A DNA stretch of 64,000 bases from Coix lacryma-jobi var. lacryma-jobi (lineage: Eukaryota; Streptophyta; Magnoliopsida; Poales; Poaceae), in assembly GCA_009763385.1 (NCBI GenBank), contig CM019828.1, positions 27,852,540-27,916,539 of the forward strand, written 5' to 3'. Shown here piece after piece: positions 9,075 through 20,480 of the stretch; position 1 is the stretch's first letter, and every line of letters starts with the position of its first letter. The translations under genes and the position numbers were made by a program. The notes beneath the pieces are model-generated. The model was not told the DNA's origin. It saw only the letters and a list, made by a program, of their open reading frames with translations, and made no database searches.

Positions 9075-10702
9075 CTGACAAGGAAGGAATTGACTGACAA
9101 TATCAAAAGCGAAGAAAGTTTCATTTTGGAGGACTTTGACTCCGGATCGGTTACGGTGGTCCACGTGAGGATTTAAAGGGCGGAGCTCTACAAATAAGGA
9201 AAAGTAGAGTCCAAGTTATCTTTTTATGTAGTTTTTATTTAGTTTCTATATTTATACGAGTCGTGTTGGGTCCGGACTCTGTGAAGACCAGGGTATAAAT
9301 ATGTACACCCCAGCATCTGTAAATCCATCCAATCAATCAATTAAACACATCGGCCACCGGCCAAAACCCGAGGAGTAGGAGTAAGGTAGAACTCGGTGGA
9401 ACCTTCAACCAGGCAGGGCTGCATCGGCTAGACCGACCTTCGGTTTGCTTGTAAGTTTCACCAATGGCTCGTGTCATTTTTCAATAAGGTTGTATTTGGC
9501 ATCGACCAAACTCTTGTTTAGCTATGACATGGGTTAGTTATCGGTTCGAGTTCGTATTTTGTAAGACTATGTTGACTCTGATCAATTTCTTGCTTTAGTC
9601 GATCTTAACCAGTTATCGGCTCTATTAGTTTTGGCAAGCTAATAGATTCATCAAGTTATCGATGTTGTTTATGCTTTAATGATTTTCTTTAGATTTAAAC
9701 AATATCTTGCCCAATCAAGATTGGCAAACTAGCTTAAGCTTAAATGTTTAGTTTCGGCTATCCAAAGGCTCCACACGCTTATACCAAAGAAAATAGCCAA
9801 TCTAAGACTCTCATCGACTATTTTGTCAATCTTGATTGTTACATGCTGTGCGTTCGAGATATCTGATAAAATCATGGTTCGATCTAAGAAAAAAGTAGAT
9901 TTGATCTTGCATGTGTATTACACATGTATTTCCGAGCCCCACTGATATACATGATAGATTAGATTTATTTGATCATAGACTAAATCGTGGTTTTGTCGGA
10001 TAGATCTTGTTCGTGCTTCATGGACCCTATATCGGCTAAAATAGCCGATCCAGTCAAGCTTTCACGAATAGCAATTACATGTACTTCTCAAAAAACAGGG
10101 GACAATCTAGTATGATGTGTTATTTTCATTGAAGCCCGCCGGCCTTCTAGACCAGGTTGAGATGAATCTAATACATCATTACGAAGGAGCTTTAGTTAAA
10201 ACTGCCGACCTTCTAGACCAGTCTTAATTGGGTTTTGAATATCCAATGCTTTAGGAAGATTTACATGTATGAGCTATATCCTTAGATTATGATCGTTAAT
10301 GTATATATAGATCTTTATTTTCTTCACATGTTTAAGCTTATCGGCTGTTCTTGTTCTAAATACTTTCTTTATATATACAATAGCCGTTTTTGCTTTAAAT
10401 ATCGTCGATGCTTTCAATCATCTCTTGGGAGTTGACTTTGTAGTCAATGTCCTGTAACAATGGCTATATCAGAGCCGTATAATTTGGAACTGTCTGGCAT
10501 CAAACCGGCAGGTTCCACGATTTAACATCTTCTTCTTGTCCTTGTCAATTACAGGTCAAATTGACTGGCACACCTCGGAGTCATTCTCACCAAGACCGGC
10601 TTCTTCCTTGGAGGTTCAGGTGATCAGGACCCTTGTTCCAGACGTTCTCTGAGGGCCTTGTGATGTGCTTGACGCTTGAAGATACAATTTTTAGCGTCAA
10701 CA
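9075..10702 (+). repeat. Element C 5' LTR, missing its first 28 bp
   Basis: It matches 15569-17198 almost base for base. The missing terminus equals 15541-15568 and is replaced by the end of element A's 3' LTR. It ends GCGTCAACA, followed by the PBS. Confidence 0.85.
9294..9301 (+). promoter_or_regulatory. Element C 5' LTR TATA box
   Basis: TATAAATA in CAGGGTATAAATATGTACAC; the 3' LTR has the same box at 15788-15795. Confidence 0.6.
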
Positions 10703-10708
10703 CAATTT

Positions 10709-10726
10709 TGGCATGCTCGGTGGGAC
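10709..10726 (+). other. Element C primer-binding site
   Basis: TGGCATGCTCGGTGGGAC starts 6 nt after the LTR end. Element B has TGGCATGCCCGGTGGGAC at the same place, differing by one base. I cannot name the tRNA. Confidence 0.65.
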
Positions 10727-10786
10727 CCGACAGATTCATTCATGGCTCCATAAGAATTCGACAACAACTCCATCATTGGAGTTACC

Positions 10787-12837
10787 ATGGAGGATCTTTC
10801 TGATGAGCAAAAGGAACTGATTGAGAAGAGAATTAAAGATTTCACTGCAAAATGTTTGATGTCCTTCGGCAAAACTTGTGACACTATGATCCAGAAGACG
10901 TTACTTCCAAGAGTACTGCTACATGGACAAGTAGATCATGTTCCTGAAGTTGAGAGAAGAGTGTGGAGGAAGTTGTGCACAAGATCATTAATGAAGCTAT
11001 CAATAATCACAATGTTGTTCTTGCAAGAACAATAGACAACACTCTGAAGGTTGTTTTGGCTGGGTTTCCGCATCAATAACAAGGCCCTGTATACTTCAAA
11101 CCAGCCAAATACAAACAATGGAGAGCGTGTTAATGGAAATGGAAGTGAGGCTAGTCCATCACAACAGTCGTCAGGTGGAAGTGGGAATAACTTCAATACT
11201 ACTGGAATTATTCCAATGTCGGCTCAGAAAATAGTTTCATCTGCTCCAAGATTCATCAGAGGGGTGGACTATCACTTTGATTCAAGTGGTCAACCTCAGA
11301 TCGATGCCAACTATGCATCTGGTTTTACACCTATTATAGCTTACCAAGCTTGGGGGCACCTAATTCAACTTCCAATGGTAATGCTGATAATACTGACCAG
11401 ATAGCGTTCAAAATAGCCGATATGCTGGAGAAACAGATCGGTCTTAAGAAGAGTCAGACCAAGACGTACAATTTACCATATCCAGAGTGGTACAATAAAG
11501 TGGCATTGCGACCTTATTAGAAGATGCCTATTTTTTCCAAATTCACTTGGTCTGACAACATCAGCACGATGGAGCACATAGGTAGATATTTAACTCAGTT
11601 GGGAGATGCTGCAACTGAAGAAGTCCACAGGATCAGATTCTTCTCTTTATCATTATCCGGTCCAGCATTCACCTGGTATTCATCATTGCCCAAAGATTCT
11701 GTTCAACGCTGGGAGGATCTGGAGGGGAAATTCTATGCACACTTTTACAATGATAGTAGTGGAAAAGATCTTGCTGATTTGGTTAGTGTAAGGATGAGGA
11801 ATAATGAGTCTGGCTTGGATTACCTTCGGGGATTCAGACAGACTAGGAGTATGTGTTTCTCGTTGACTCTTCCTGACTGCCAGTTGGTGAGATTGGCTAT
11901 TCAAGGGATGCAACCATACCTAAAGGAAAAGTTAGTTGGGGCTCAAATTGAAAATCTTGGAGTCCTAGCACAGAGGGTGTCTTTGCTGCCTGATCATACA
12001 CAGCAAACTCAGCGCAAAGATAACCGATTTTGGAAGGGTGTTAACATAGCTGATTGTTATGATTTGGCTCTTCAGTATAAGTATGAAGATGATACAGAGA
12101 TTGATGTCATTAAGTGGAATTGGGGTAATAAGCAAGTGGTCATCAATCATCCATGGGGCAAGGCCCAAGATAACTTTGATTTTGACACTTCAAGGCAGAC
12201 AAGATCTTCGACTATTTATTGAGCAAGGGGTCATATCAAGTTATTGCACAAGGAGTTGCTCAGTCCTGAGGAAAGGAGGGGTAAGAAGTTCTGTAGAATA
12301 CATAATTCAGTTACCCACTCTACTAGTAAATTTAAGGTTTTCAAGAGTCAACTCCAAAAAGCCATTGAATCTAGAAAATTGGCTTTCGAGAAGGCTGGGA
12401 AGATGAGAATAGAAACAGATCCTTTCCTTGTTGTTATGGCTGGAATAATGGTGCCTAAGGGCAAAGTTAGAATTTTTACTTCTGCAAATGTCAGGGAAGA
12501 GGAGTCGATCGATTCTGAGCTGCAAATGACTGCCCAAGAGTATCAGGAAATTAAGGAAAGACAGGAAAAGCATGAGAGTCGATTAAATCAAGATGAGTCA
12601 TCCAGGGGTGGGACGTCCCTAATTACTTCTCGGATTTTTCTGAATAAATGGCAAAGGGAGAAGGAAAAGAACCACAGGAGGTGGATGGAAGAGCAAGAAA
12701 ATTGGAAGATGCTTGAAGAAGAAAGGTATGAGAAAGAACAAATTGAATCACATTGGAATTGTCCTTTCTTCAGGCATTGTTGGAACGAATGTTTGAGATT
12801 GCCTACCAGGACTAATTGCCTGGAATGTAGTGAGTAA
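10787..12837 (+). pseudogene. Element C gag (broken)
   Basis: The reading begins MEDLSDEQKEL at 10787 and is broken by stops and frame changes near 11035, 11404-11524 and 12222. The capsid-like core, at 11524-12222, is the clearest part: ISTMEHIGRYLTQLGDA, LSGPAFTWYSSLP, then LADLVSVRMRNNES and YLRGFRQTR. These are the Retrotrans_gag (PF03732) landmarks. The segment 12244-12837 has a charged helix (KWQREKEKNHRRWMEE), then a Cys-rich end with HWNCPFFRHCWNEC and a later CLEC, in place of a CCHC knuckle. The parallel region of element B is 42786-44760. Confidence 0.7.
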
Positions 12838-13229
12838 TATTGGGAGTATAGGCAGTCGAGAGACAACCGTCGATCTGTACATGAAAGATTAAAGTTTAAA
12901 AGAACAAATCGGCGTATAAAAAATATAAACGTCCATGATTGGCTGAGAGTAAGAGTAGCTGATCAGAGCCATGAGCATGCTTGGCAAGAAGTACAACGGT
13001 GTTCAGGTGGTCTGACCAAAAGCCAGAAGCGTTGGGTTCAGAGGTTGAAGAACGATGAGATTCAGAGGAAGAAACCCAAAGTCTGGCAGGTGAACAGACG
13101 GCCGATAAGAGAGAACCATCGGCTAATGTGTCTACTTTGTTTATGTTGCCTACTGAGTTCAGACCCACTGACCAATAAGAAGAGTCAGAGGATGAAGAAG
13201 CAGTAGCTCAGTGGATCTATCAAGCAGAA

Positions 13230-13796
13230 GGAGCTACATTTCAAAAGCCTGAAAAGCATTCCCACTTAAAGGCTTTATACTTAAAAGGATTTGTTGATGG
13301 GAGACCTCTGAGCAGAATGCTAGTTGATGGAGGTGCAGGTATCAATTTAATGTCATATGCTACATTCAGAAAACTTGGGAAGACCGCAGAGGACCTAAGT
13401 CAGACTGACATGATGTTAACAAACTTCGCTGGGAATGTATCGGCTACTAAGGGTGCCTTATGTGTTGAGTTAACGGTTGGCAGCAAGAGCTTACTTACCA
13501 CCTTCTTTGTAGTCGATACAAAGGGTTCGTACAGTGTGCTTTTGGGAAGAGATTGGATCCATGCTAATTGTTGTGTTCCATCTACCATGCATCAAAATGT
13601 GATGCAGTGGATCGGAGACACCGTAGAGGTGATACCAGCCGATTCAACTGTGAGTATTGCATATTCTGACCCTGATGATTGGAATTTTGACAATGTGGAT
13701 TGCTTTTCTGGGAAGGTGCATAAAGGAGGTTTCATCAAGATGTTTGATGATGACCAACAGCTGATCCAAGCAGTCGGCTTTAAAAAATATATTTGA
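13230..13796 (+). CDS. Element C retropepsin-like protease domain
   Basis: The frame shows MLVDGGAGINLMSYATFRKL from 13317, where Asp-Gly-Gly occupies the active-site position usually Asp-Thr/Ser-Gly. It continues with LTVGSKSLLTTFFVVD and VLLGRDWIHANCCVPSTMHQ, which are the flap side and the conserved LLGRDW of Ty3 proteases. Pol proteins normally follow, but here the frame stops at 13794-13796 and non-coding DNA follows. Residues upstream of the Met (LKALYLKGFVDGRPL) belong to the same domain, so the true product was part of a gag-protease polyprotein. The domain itself looks intact. Confidence 0.7.
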   Translation, partial: GATFQKPEKHSHLKALYLKGFVDGRPLSRMLVDGGAGINLMSYATFRKLGKTAEDLSQTDMMLTNFAGNVSATKGALCVELTVGSKSLLTTFFVVDTKGSYSVLLGRDWIHANCCVPSTMHQNVMQWIGDTVEVIPADSTVSIAYSDPDDWNFDNVDCFSGKVHKGGFIKMFDDDQQLIQAVGFKKYI

Positions 13797-14710
13797 TGGA
13801 TTATTCAGTCAATAAGGACGAAGGCAAGATGGGTAAAGGCTTTACATTGGCTGATGAAGTGGAAGTTGTTGATATTTAAGCCAAGGCCGATGTATAAGTT
13901 AGGTTCTGAGTTTAAACAAGAATCTATTTCTGTTATGACTTGTTGAGCTAGCCAATAGCTGATACTAAGGTATCGCCTTTAGAATAAAAATAGCCAATAA
14001 AACACGGGGGGCTAGTGAACTGCTAGTGATCATTGATGAAAAGAGACTATCAGCCGAAAATTGTTAATAGCGCACAAACAATAGGCTCTGACTATTAAAA
14101 GGCCACCACCACTCGGACTACATTGGTGACAACTAGAGATGCCATGGGCTGCCAAAGGTCATCAAGATGGTCATGGAGCACACTGGAATAACCAAGTTCA
14201 GAATGGGAAACGTGTTTTCGATTATGAGGTACATGCCCTTCTATGCTTGGCTCATATATTCTTTATTCCTTGCTTTTTTCCTACCACTTGTGAACAATTT
14301 ATCATAAGGAAAGCATGTCGTCTAAGTAGTTGATGAGTGTGATATGGTATGATGAAAGGAACCTTACTTCTTTTTGCGAAGTACTTGGGAATGTTTCTTA
14401 TAAAAACTTAAAATCAATAGCTTGTCTCCTCAATGATGTTGAATTTCCTACCAGAGCCATATACATACTTTTAGGATGCAAACCGTCCACATATGCTACT
14501 TGCTTTTGTATTGCGTTTTGTCAAACTGTTGTGACCCTTGTTGAGAGATTTATCATACTTCTAAGATCAAGATCACATACACTCACCTATTAAATGCTAA
14601 CTCTTACATTAAGGGTTACGCAAGACATATTTTTTCCATCCACTAAATGCTCCAGCTTGTATCTTGATTCTCTTTAAAATTCATATGCCAAAGAGAGTGT
14701 GAGCTATATT

Positions 14711-14778
<68 letters not shown>

Positions 14779-15540
14779 AAGCATGCCAAAGAGCATGATT
14801 AAAGAGAGGGAAAACAATGGGTACTCCGATACTCGCCAAAAAGAGAGAAAAACAATGGGTACTTAGATACCCGCCAGTGAGAATAAAATAGCCTATACTC
14901 TCAGAAGCATTTTAAGAGAAAAAGAGGGTCACGGTCAAAGGAGTACGAAAAAAATATTCCATACACATGCACATCTTGATCTAAGAGTATGACACTTCTC
15001 TTCATCGATCCGGGGTTTGACTTTATGATATATGCAAGGTAAGTATGCAACATATTTTTACTCCTACCTGAACTCTATATAAACTTTTATAAATAGGATG
15101 AAAAAAGATGGAACATTGTCTCCGTGAGGAACTATACACATTGAGCGATCTGAGAGAATCATTTGAGGAGCAAAGCTATGTTCTCAATTTAAAAAATCTT
15201 TCAAAACCCCAAGTTTTCTGAGCTGAGAAGAAGTAAAGATGACCGGATTCTAATCTGTTCTATTCCTCAACCACCCAAGATGATGTGATAGACACTTCAA
15301 AGTTCACATGTGGAGGTAAGGCTAGGAATAAGGTAATGTTCCCGGTAAAATTACTCGGTTTCTTAGAAGAAGAGGATCGGCTAAAAGTTATTATCAATAT
15401 TGAAAGCCAATGCGGATTTTTTTCAAGAAAAGCCGACGGAGCCTTCAAATATTGTGATCAAATGTTTTTAGGAAAAGAGGACCATCAGACTGAAATAATT
15501 CGAAGTGTGAAGAATTCATACTCCGAACTCGGGGGGCCTG
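13797..15540 (+). other. Non-coding 3' region of element C
   Basis: The first 200 bp match the post-pol region of A and B (GCCTTTAGAATAAAAATAGCC-like). The rest holds an AG microsatellite, purine-rich lines such as AAAACAATGGGTACT (twice), and a short TATA-like stretch near 15079. A 95-codon open frame at 15285-15572 runs into the LTR and has no family resemblance I can name. The region ends in the polypurine stretch CGGGGGGCCTG before the LTR. I see no gene here. Confidence 0.6.
14713..14775. repeat. (AG)n microsatellite
   Basis: An uninterrupted AG dinucleotide run of about 63 bp. Confidence 0.95.
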
Positions 15541-17198
15541 TGTTGACACCAGTTTTTAGTAAGCATGTCTGACAAGGAAGGAATTGACTGACAATATCAA
15601 AAGCGAAGAAAGTTTCATTTTGGAGGACTTTGACTCCAGATCGGTTACGGTGGTCCACGTGAGGATTTAAAGGGCGGAGCTCTACAAATAAGGAAAAGTA
15701 GAGTCCAAGTTATCTTTTTAGGTACTTTTTATTTAGTTTCTATATTTGTACGAGTTGTGTTGGGTCCGGACTCTGTGAAGACCAAGGTATAAATATGTAC
15801 ACCCGACATCTGTAAATCCATCCAATCAATCAATCAAACACATCGGCCACCGGCCAAAACCCTAGGAGTAGGAGTAAGGTAGAACTCGGCGGAACCTTCA
15901 ACCTGGAAGGGCTGCATCGGCTAGACCGACCTCCGGTTTGCTTGTAAGTTTCACCAATGGCTCGTGTCATTTTTCAATAAGGTTGTATTTGGCATCGACC
16001 AAACTCTTGTTTAGCTATGACAGGGGTTAGTTATCGGTTCGAGTTCGTCTTTTGTAAGACTATGTTGACTCTGATCAATTTCTTGCTTTAGTCGATCTTA
16101 ACCAGTTATCGGCTCTATTAGTTTTGGCAAGCTAATAGATTCATCAAGTTATCGATGTTGTTTATGCTTTAATGATTTTCTTTAAATTTAAACAATATCT
16201 TGCCCAATCAAGATTAACAAACTAGCTTAAGCTTAAATGTTGTTTAGTTTCGGCTATCCAAAGGCTTCACATGCTTATACCAAAGAAAATAGCCGATCTA
16301 AGACTCTCATCGACTATTTTGTCAATCTTGATTGTTACATGTTGTGCATTCGAGATATCTGATAAAATCATGGTTCGATCTAAGAAAAAAGTAGATTTGA
16401 TCTTGCATGTGTATTACACCTGTATTTTCGAACCCCACTGATATACATGATAGATTAGATTTATTTGATCATAGACTAAATCGTGGTTTTGTCGAATAGA
16501 TCTTGTTCGTGCTTCATGGACCCTGTATCGGCTAAAATAATCGATCCAGTCAAGCTTTCACGAATAGCAATTACATGTACTTCTCAAAAAGTAGGGGACA
16601 ATCTAGTATGATGTGTTATTTTCATTGAAGCCCGCCGGCCTTCTAGACCATGTTGAGATGAATGTAATACATCATTACGAAGGAGCTTTAGTTAAAACCG
16701 TCGGCCTTCTAGACCAGTCTTAATTGGGTTTTGAATATCCAATGCTTTAGTAAGATTTACATGTATGAGCTATATCCTTAGATTATGATCGTTAACGTAT
16801 ATATAGATCTTTATTTTCTTCACATGTTTAAGCTTATCGGCTGTTCTTGTTCTAAATACTTTCTTTATATATACAATAGTTGTTTTTGCTTTAAATATCA
16901 TCGATGCTTTCAATCATCTCTTGGGAGTTAACTTTGTAGTCAATGTCCTGTAACAATGGCTATATCAGAGCCGTATAATTTGGAACTATCTAGCATCAAA
17001 CCGACAGGTTCCACGATTTAACGTCTTCTTCTTGTCCTTGTCAATTACAGGTCAAATTGACTGGCACGCCTCGGAGTCATTCGCACCAAGACCGGCTTCT
17101 TCCTTGGAGGTTCAGGAGATCAGGACCCTTGTTCCAGACGTTCTCTGAGGGCCTTGTGATGTGCTTGACGCTTGAAGATACAATTTTTAGCATCAACA
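15541..17198 (+). repeat. Element C 3' LTR (1658 bp)
   Basis: It starts TGTTGACACC directly after the CGGGGGGCCTG tract and ends GCATCAACA. It is nearly identical to the 5' copy. The base after it (17199) begins Copia RNase H sequence. Confidence 0.9.
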
Positions 17199-17487
17199 GA
17201 AAGCAACATTGCAAGATTATGGAGTCAAGTTTGGACAAGTCCCATTGCTATGTGATAATGAGAGCGCCGTCAAAATAGCCACCAATCCGGTTCAACACTC
17301 AAGGACAAAGCACATTGATATAAGGCATCACTTCATTAGAGACCATCAAGCAAAGAAAGATATATCTATTGTAAGTGTGGGCACCGATGATCAACTTATC
17401 GATATCTTCACCAAGCCACTAGATGAGAGAAGGTTTTGCAAGCTAAGGAATGAATTGAATATCCTAGACTTCTCCAACATGAGTTGA
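17199..17487 (+). pseudogene. Element J Copia RNase H, C-terminal fragment
   Basis: The plus strand reads VPLLCDNESAVKIA, HSRTKHIDIRHHFIRDH, DQLIDIFTKPLDERRF and ends LNILDFSNMS before a stop. These are the standard closing motifs of Ty1/Copia RNase H, including the last catalytic region (CDNESA) and the HIDIRHHFIRD stretch. Integrase, reverse transcriptase and most of RNase H are missing because element C is inserted at 17198. The remaining frame is intact. Confidence 0.9.
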
Positions 17488-18563
17488 ATGCACCCCCACA
17501 TATGGCATGCCTCTCCTCCAAGAAAGCAAAGGTGAAATTGTTTGGCATGTGCATTCATTCTTATTAGGTTGTGATCTAGTTCATATATCCATCACATTGC
17601 TTATTTAGGCTCATTCATGGTAAATCAAATGAATTTGAAGTATATATGGTACCACTATTGCTTCTATGTTTGACTTGTTCTAGTGGTAGCATATAACTTG
17701 TTTGTGAGCTTGTAACTCTAGTGTTTGATCTAGTAAAGTGTGCAATAGGTGTTTAACCAACGTGAGTAAGATAACCATTGCAAGATGTGTGAAGAAGCTT
17801 ACTCTAGAGCAAACCGTATTAAATATCTTATGCTCATAAGCTAGATTAAGCCACAACTTGACTTAGTCTGATCCCCTCATGCGGATCTCATGAACAATGT
17901 TGTCTCCTTTCATTCAAACTTGCCCCACCTTTATGATAATTGTTGACAAAGGGGGAGAAGATGATGCAACAAAGATTTCTAATGAAAGGAGGATATAACA
18001 AAGAGTGTAAGTTTCAAGTGGTTTGGAGCGTGGAAACAACTAAAATTTGAGCTTACAAATAGGGGGAGCAAGCTCATAAACATGATTGTTGCATTTGAAA
18101 TGTGCATATTCATATGATAGATTGCATTGCTTAAGCCTTTTCATTTGATATACATGCTTATATGGTGAATGCTAGTGATAGGACATGATTGATGAATTGA
18201 TTCACTAGCATGTATACGGAGGTAACTAGACATATGTGTTTGTCAAGTGGTTCAAGAGCCCTTTTATAATGTTGATCTCACGGGGGTTCTTGAGTTTTGA
18301 TGTATGTCTAGTGATAAATGGTGCTAAGGATGGTATAATATGTGCACTCCGATTGGTATCACGCTTCAAAGGTCCATTCTTATGCCTTAGCATCATTATT
18401 TATAGTGTTCCTCACCCATAATTCATATCCATACATATATGCAAAATTTAGAACCAAACTCTATAGCACATATGTAGGGGGAGCCAATACTATCAATGTG
18501 GTTACTCAAAATTTAAATCACATATCTTTGTATAGGTTGTCATCAATTACCAAAAAGGGGGAT
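17488..18563 (+). other. Element J 3' untranslated region with repeated polypurine tracts
   Basis: Purine tracts occur at about 17949 (AAAGGGGGAGAAG), 18061 (AGGGGGAGCAAG), 18475 (AGGGGGAGCC) and 18553-18563 (AAAAAGGGGGA). Multiple polypurine tracts before the 3' LTR are a known Sirevirus feature. No coding frame of substance is present. Confidence 0.7.
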
Positions 18564-19726
18564 TGAAAGCCCTAGTTTGGTTTTGACTAATTGATGAAAC
18601 CTATTTGGTCTAATCCTATTGCTAAGCATGTGTGTAGCTTATAAGAGAGGATTGTGACCAAGCCAAGTGGTGGAGCTAGCAAGTTGGCAACCATGAAGGA
18701 TGGTGATGGCCATATGCAACTCAAGTGATCAAGTGCTCTACCATTGGCGAAATGAAGAAGAGAAGAGATGGAGCAAAGAGGCCCGAAGGCAAAGGTATAA
18801 CCTATAGGGCTCTTTATTTTGGTGATCAAGACACTTAGTAAGTGTGATCACATTTAGGATACATAGCCGTACTATTAAGAGGAGATAATTCACGGCTTAT
18901 GCGATGTTCAAGTGCCACTAGGAGTTCTCTAACATATTGATGCTATAGACCTAGCGAGTGACTAACAAAACCCCTTGGAAAATGCTTTGCAAAATGCTAA
19001 CACACATGCATATAATGATGTACATTTGGTGGTGTTGGCACTTTTGGGATAAGGGGGTGTTAAGGAGTTGTGGAGAAGTGGGAGAAACTAGTGTATAGTT
19101 CTTCTCCCTCCTGACGAGCTTGTGAGGCAGGATTCAGCGTTTTTCGGAAGAGAAGTAGTGTGTTCAGAAGCATCGGACGTTGGTCCGAGGGGCATCGGGA
19201 TAAATCTTGGTGTCCCATGTGCTTATTGTGATTGCACATTCATCTTGGTGATTGGCTTCACAAGTGGATTTCACCGGTGATTGGCTCTCTACTTGGCGAT
19301 TCCGAAGGCTCGGTGAAATCACCCTTATCAAGCTTTTTACTTGTGTATTTTCTTTGTACTATTTAATTTATGATATTACATTCATATATTATTGTTAATA
19401 TATCTCTTGTGTAGCTAGTTGTGTTTAGTTCACTTAGTTTACCTTTCACACACACTTGTCTCATATACTTTCTTTGTATATCATACTTGTGCTAGAGCTA
19501 GATTGTTTTATTCCGCATTAGATACTAGCTCTAGTAGATTGTGTGACATAGTCTTATTAGGTAGAATTGTTGGATAGATGACTTGCAACACACTATTAGG
19601 CTAGCGCAAAAAGCTTCGCCATTGTACTAATAGTTTGCCAATAGATGTTAGGTTATAACTTGAGCTAAGTAAATAATTTTAATGTAGCTATTTACATTTT
19701 AATCTAAATTTAGAATTTACCTTTCA
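18564..19726 (+). repeat. Element J 3' LTR (1163 bp)
   Basis: TGAAAG at 18564 and CTTTCA ending at 19726 form the terminal inverted repeat. It aligns with solo LTR F but lacks about 1 kb. The gap in J falls between AGCATCGGACG and GGATAAATCTTGGTGTCCC, the region that carries the palindromic repeats in F. Confidence 0.85.
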
Positions 19727-20480
19727 GATGGTTGAGAAGTGATGAAGCTACATGGAGCAGTCCAAACTTGGAGAGAAGAAGAAGAGACGAAAACAATCCC
19801 GAAGGCAAAGGTGTATGGTAGGAGTTTTTATTTCACCGGCTGTGACATAATAGAGTGCATGATCGGATTCAAAATAGATAGTCATACTATTAAGAGGAAA
19901 ACTCTAATGCAAAACATTTATCTAAATGTCACTAGGTGTGAACTAACATTGCATATTAATTGGACCTAGTGACGCAGTGAAATGCAAGTGTTTTTTTAAA
20001 AGCTAACTCAGTGCCTAAGGTAAAGATGTTCAAGTTTGAACATATTGAAGTTAGCAAATTTAAGACGCTTATGAAATATAGACTTAGTGCGCTGAAATCA
20101 GTACCATCAGAAAGGTCTGGTGCTCCCTTGTGGTGAGCACCAGAAGAAGTGGCATGGTGTAGGCTATTAATGGTGGCTAGGGTTTGCCATTGAATCTGAT
20201 GGTACATTCTAACAGAGCACTAAAACATATGTTGGAACTGTTCACCAAGCGGGAGTTTTAAACCGTGTATCAAAGTTTTCTGGTAAACTCCTAGGATCTC
20301 GTGTGCATGACCCAAATGTTCTGGGTGCACCGGATTTATCTTGTGCCCCTCAGCGGAAAGGTATCAGAGTAAGGCTGATTGTTAGGCTCGGGTGGTCACT
20401 AGAAAGGTTTGGTGGTTGAACCACTCGAGACACCAGAGAAAGCACTGTGATGGAGATGAGATTTCTGATCTTTCATCAGG
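19727..20480 (+). repeat. Eroded Sirevirus-type LTR fragment
   Basis: Blocks such as CCCGAAGGCAAAGGTGTA, TACTATTAAGAGGA and GTCACTAGGTGTGAACTAACAT match the body of LTRs J and F with many changes. The later GGTCTGGTGCTCCC stretch is also typical of such LTRs. No clear ends are visible, so it is an older copy and possibly the target of J. Confidence 0.55.

Larger units (their letters stand above)
9075..17198 (+). mobile_element. Element C: Ty3/Gypsy element with gag and protease only
   Basis: Two LTRs (9075-10702 and 15541-17198) flank a degenerate gag, a readable protease and about 1.7 kb of non-coding DNA. There is no trace of reverse transcriptase, RNase H or integrase, so C is non-autonomous. 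The first 28 bp of its 5' LTR are missing at the junction with A. Its 3' LTR ends inside the RNase H of a Copia element (J). LTR blocks shared with A and B, and similar gag/protease sequence, show it is a relative of that family. Confidence 0.85.
17199..19726 (+). mobile_element. Element J: Ty1/Copia Sirevirus-type, 3' end
   Basis: It consists of the RNase H tail, a purine-rich 3' untranslated region and a 3' LTR with TGAAAG/CTTTCA ends. Upstream coding sequence was separated by the insertion of element C and lies left of the window. The repeated AGGGGGAG-type tracts and the LTR sequence shared with solo LTR F support the Sirevirus call. Confidence 0.8.

Noticed and set aside
15285..15572. 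95-codon frame before the C 3' LTR
   Set aside because: It runs into the LTR, has no known domain and no counterpart in A or B.
18587..18829. Short frames in LTR J
   Set aside because: They lie wholly within an LTR and recur in LTR F only as non-coding sequence.
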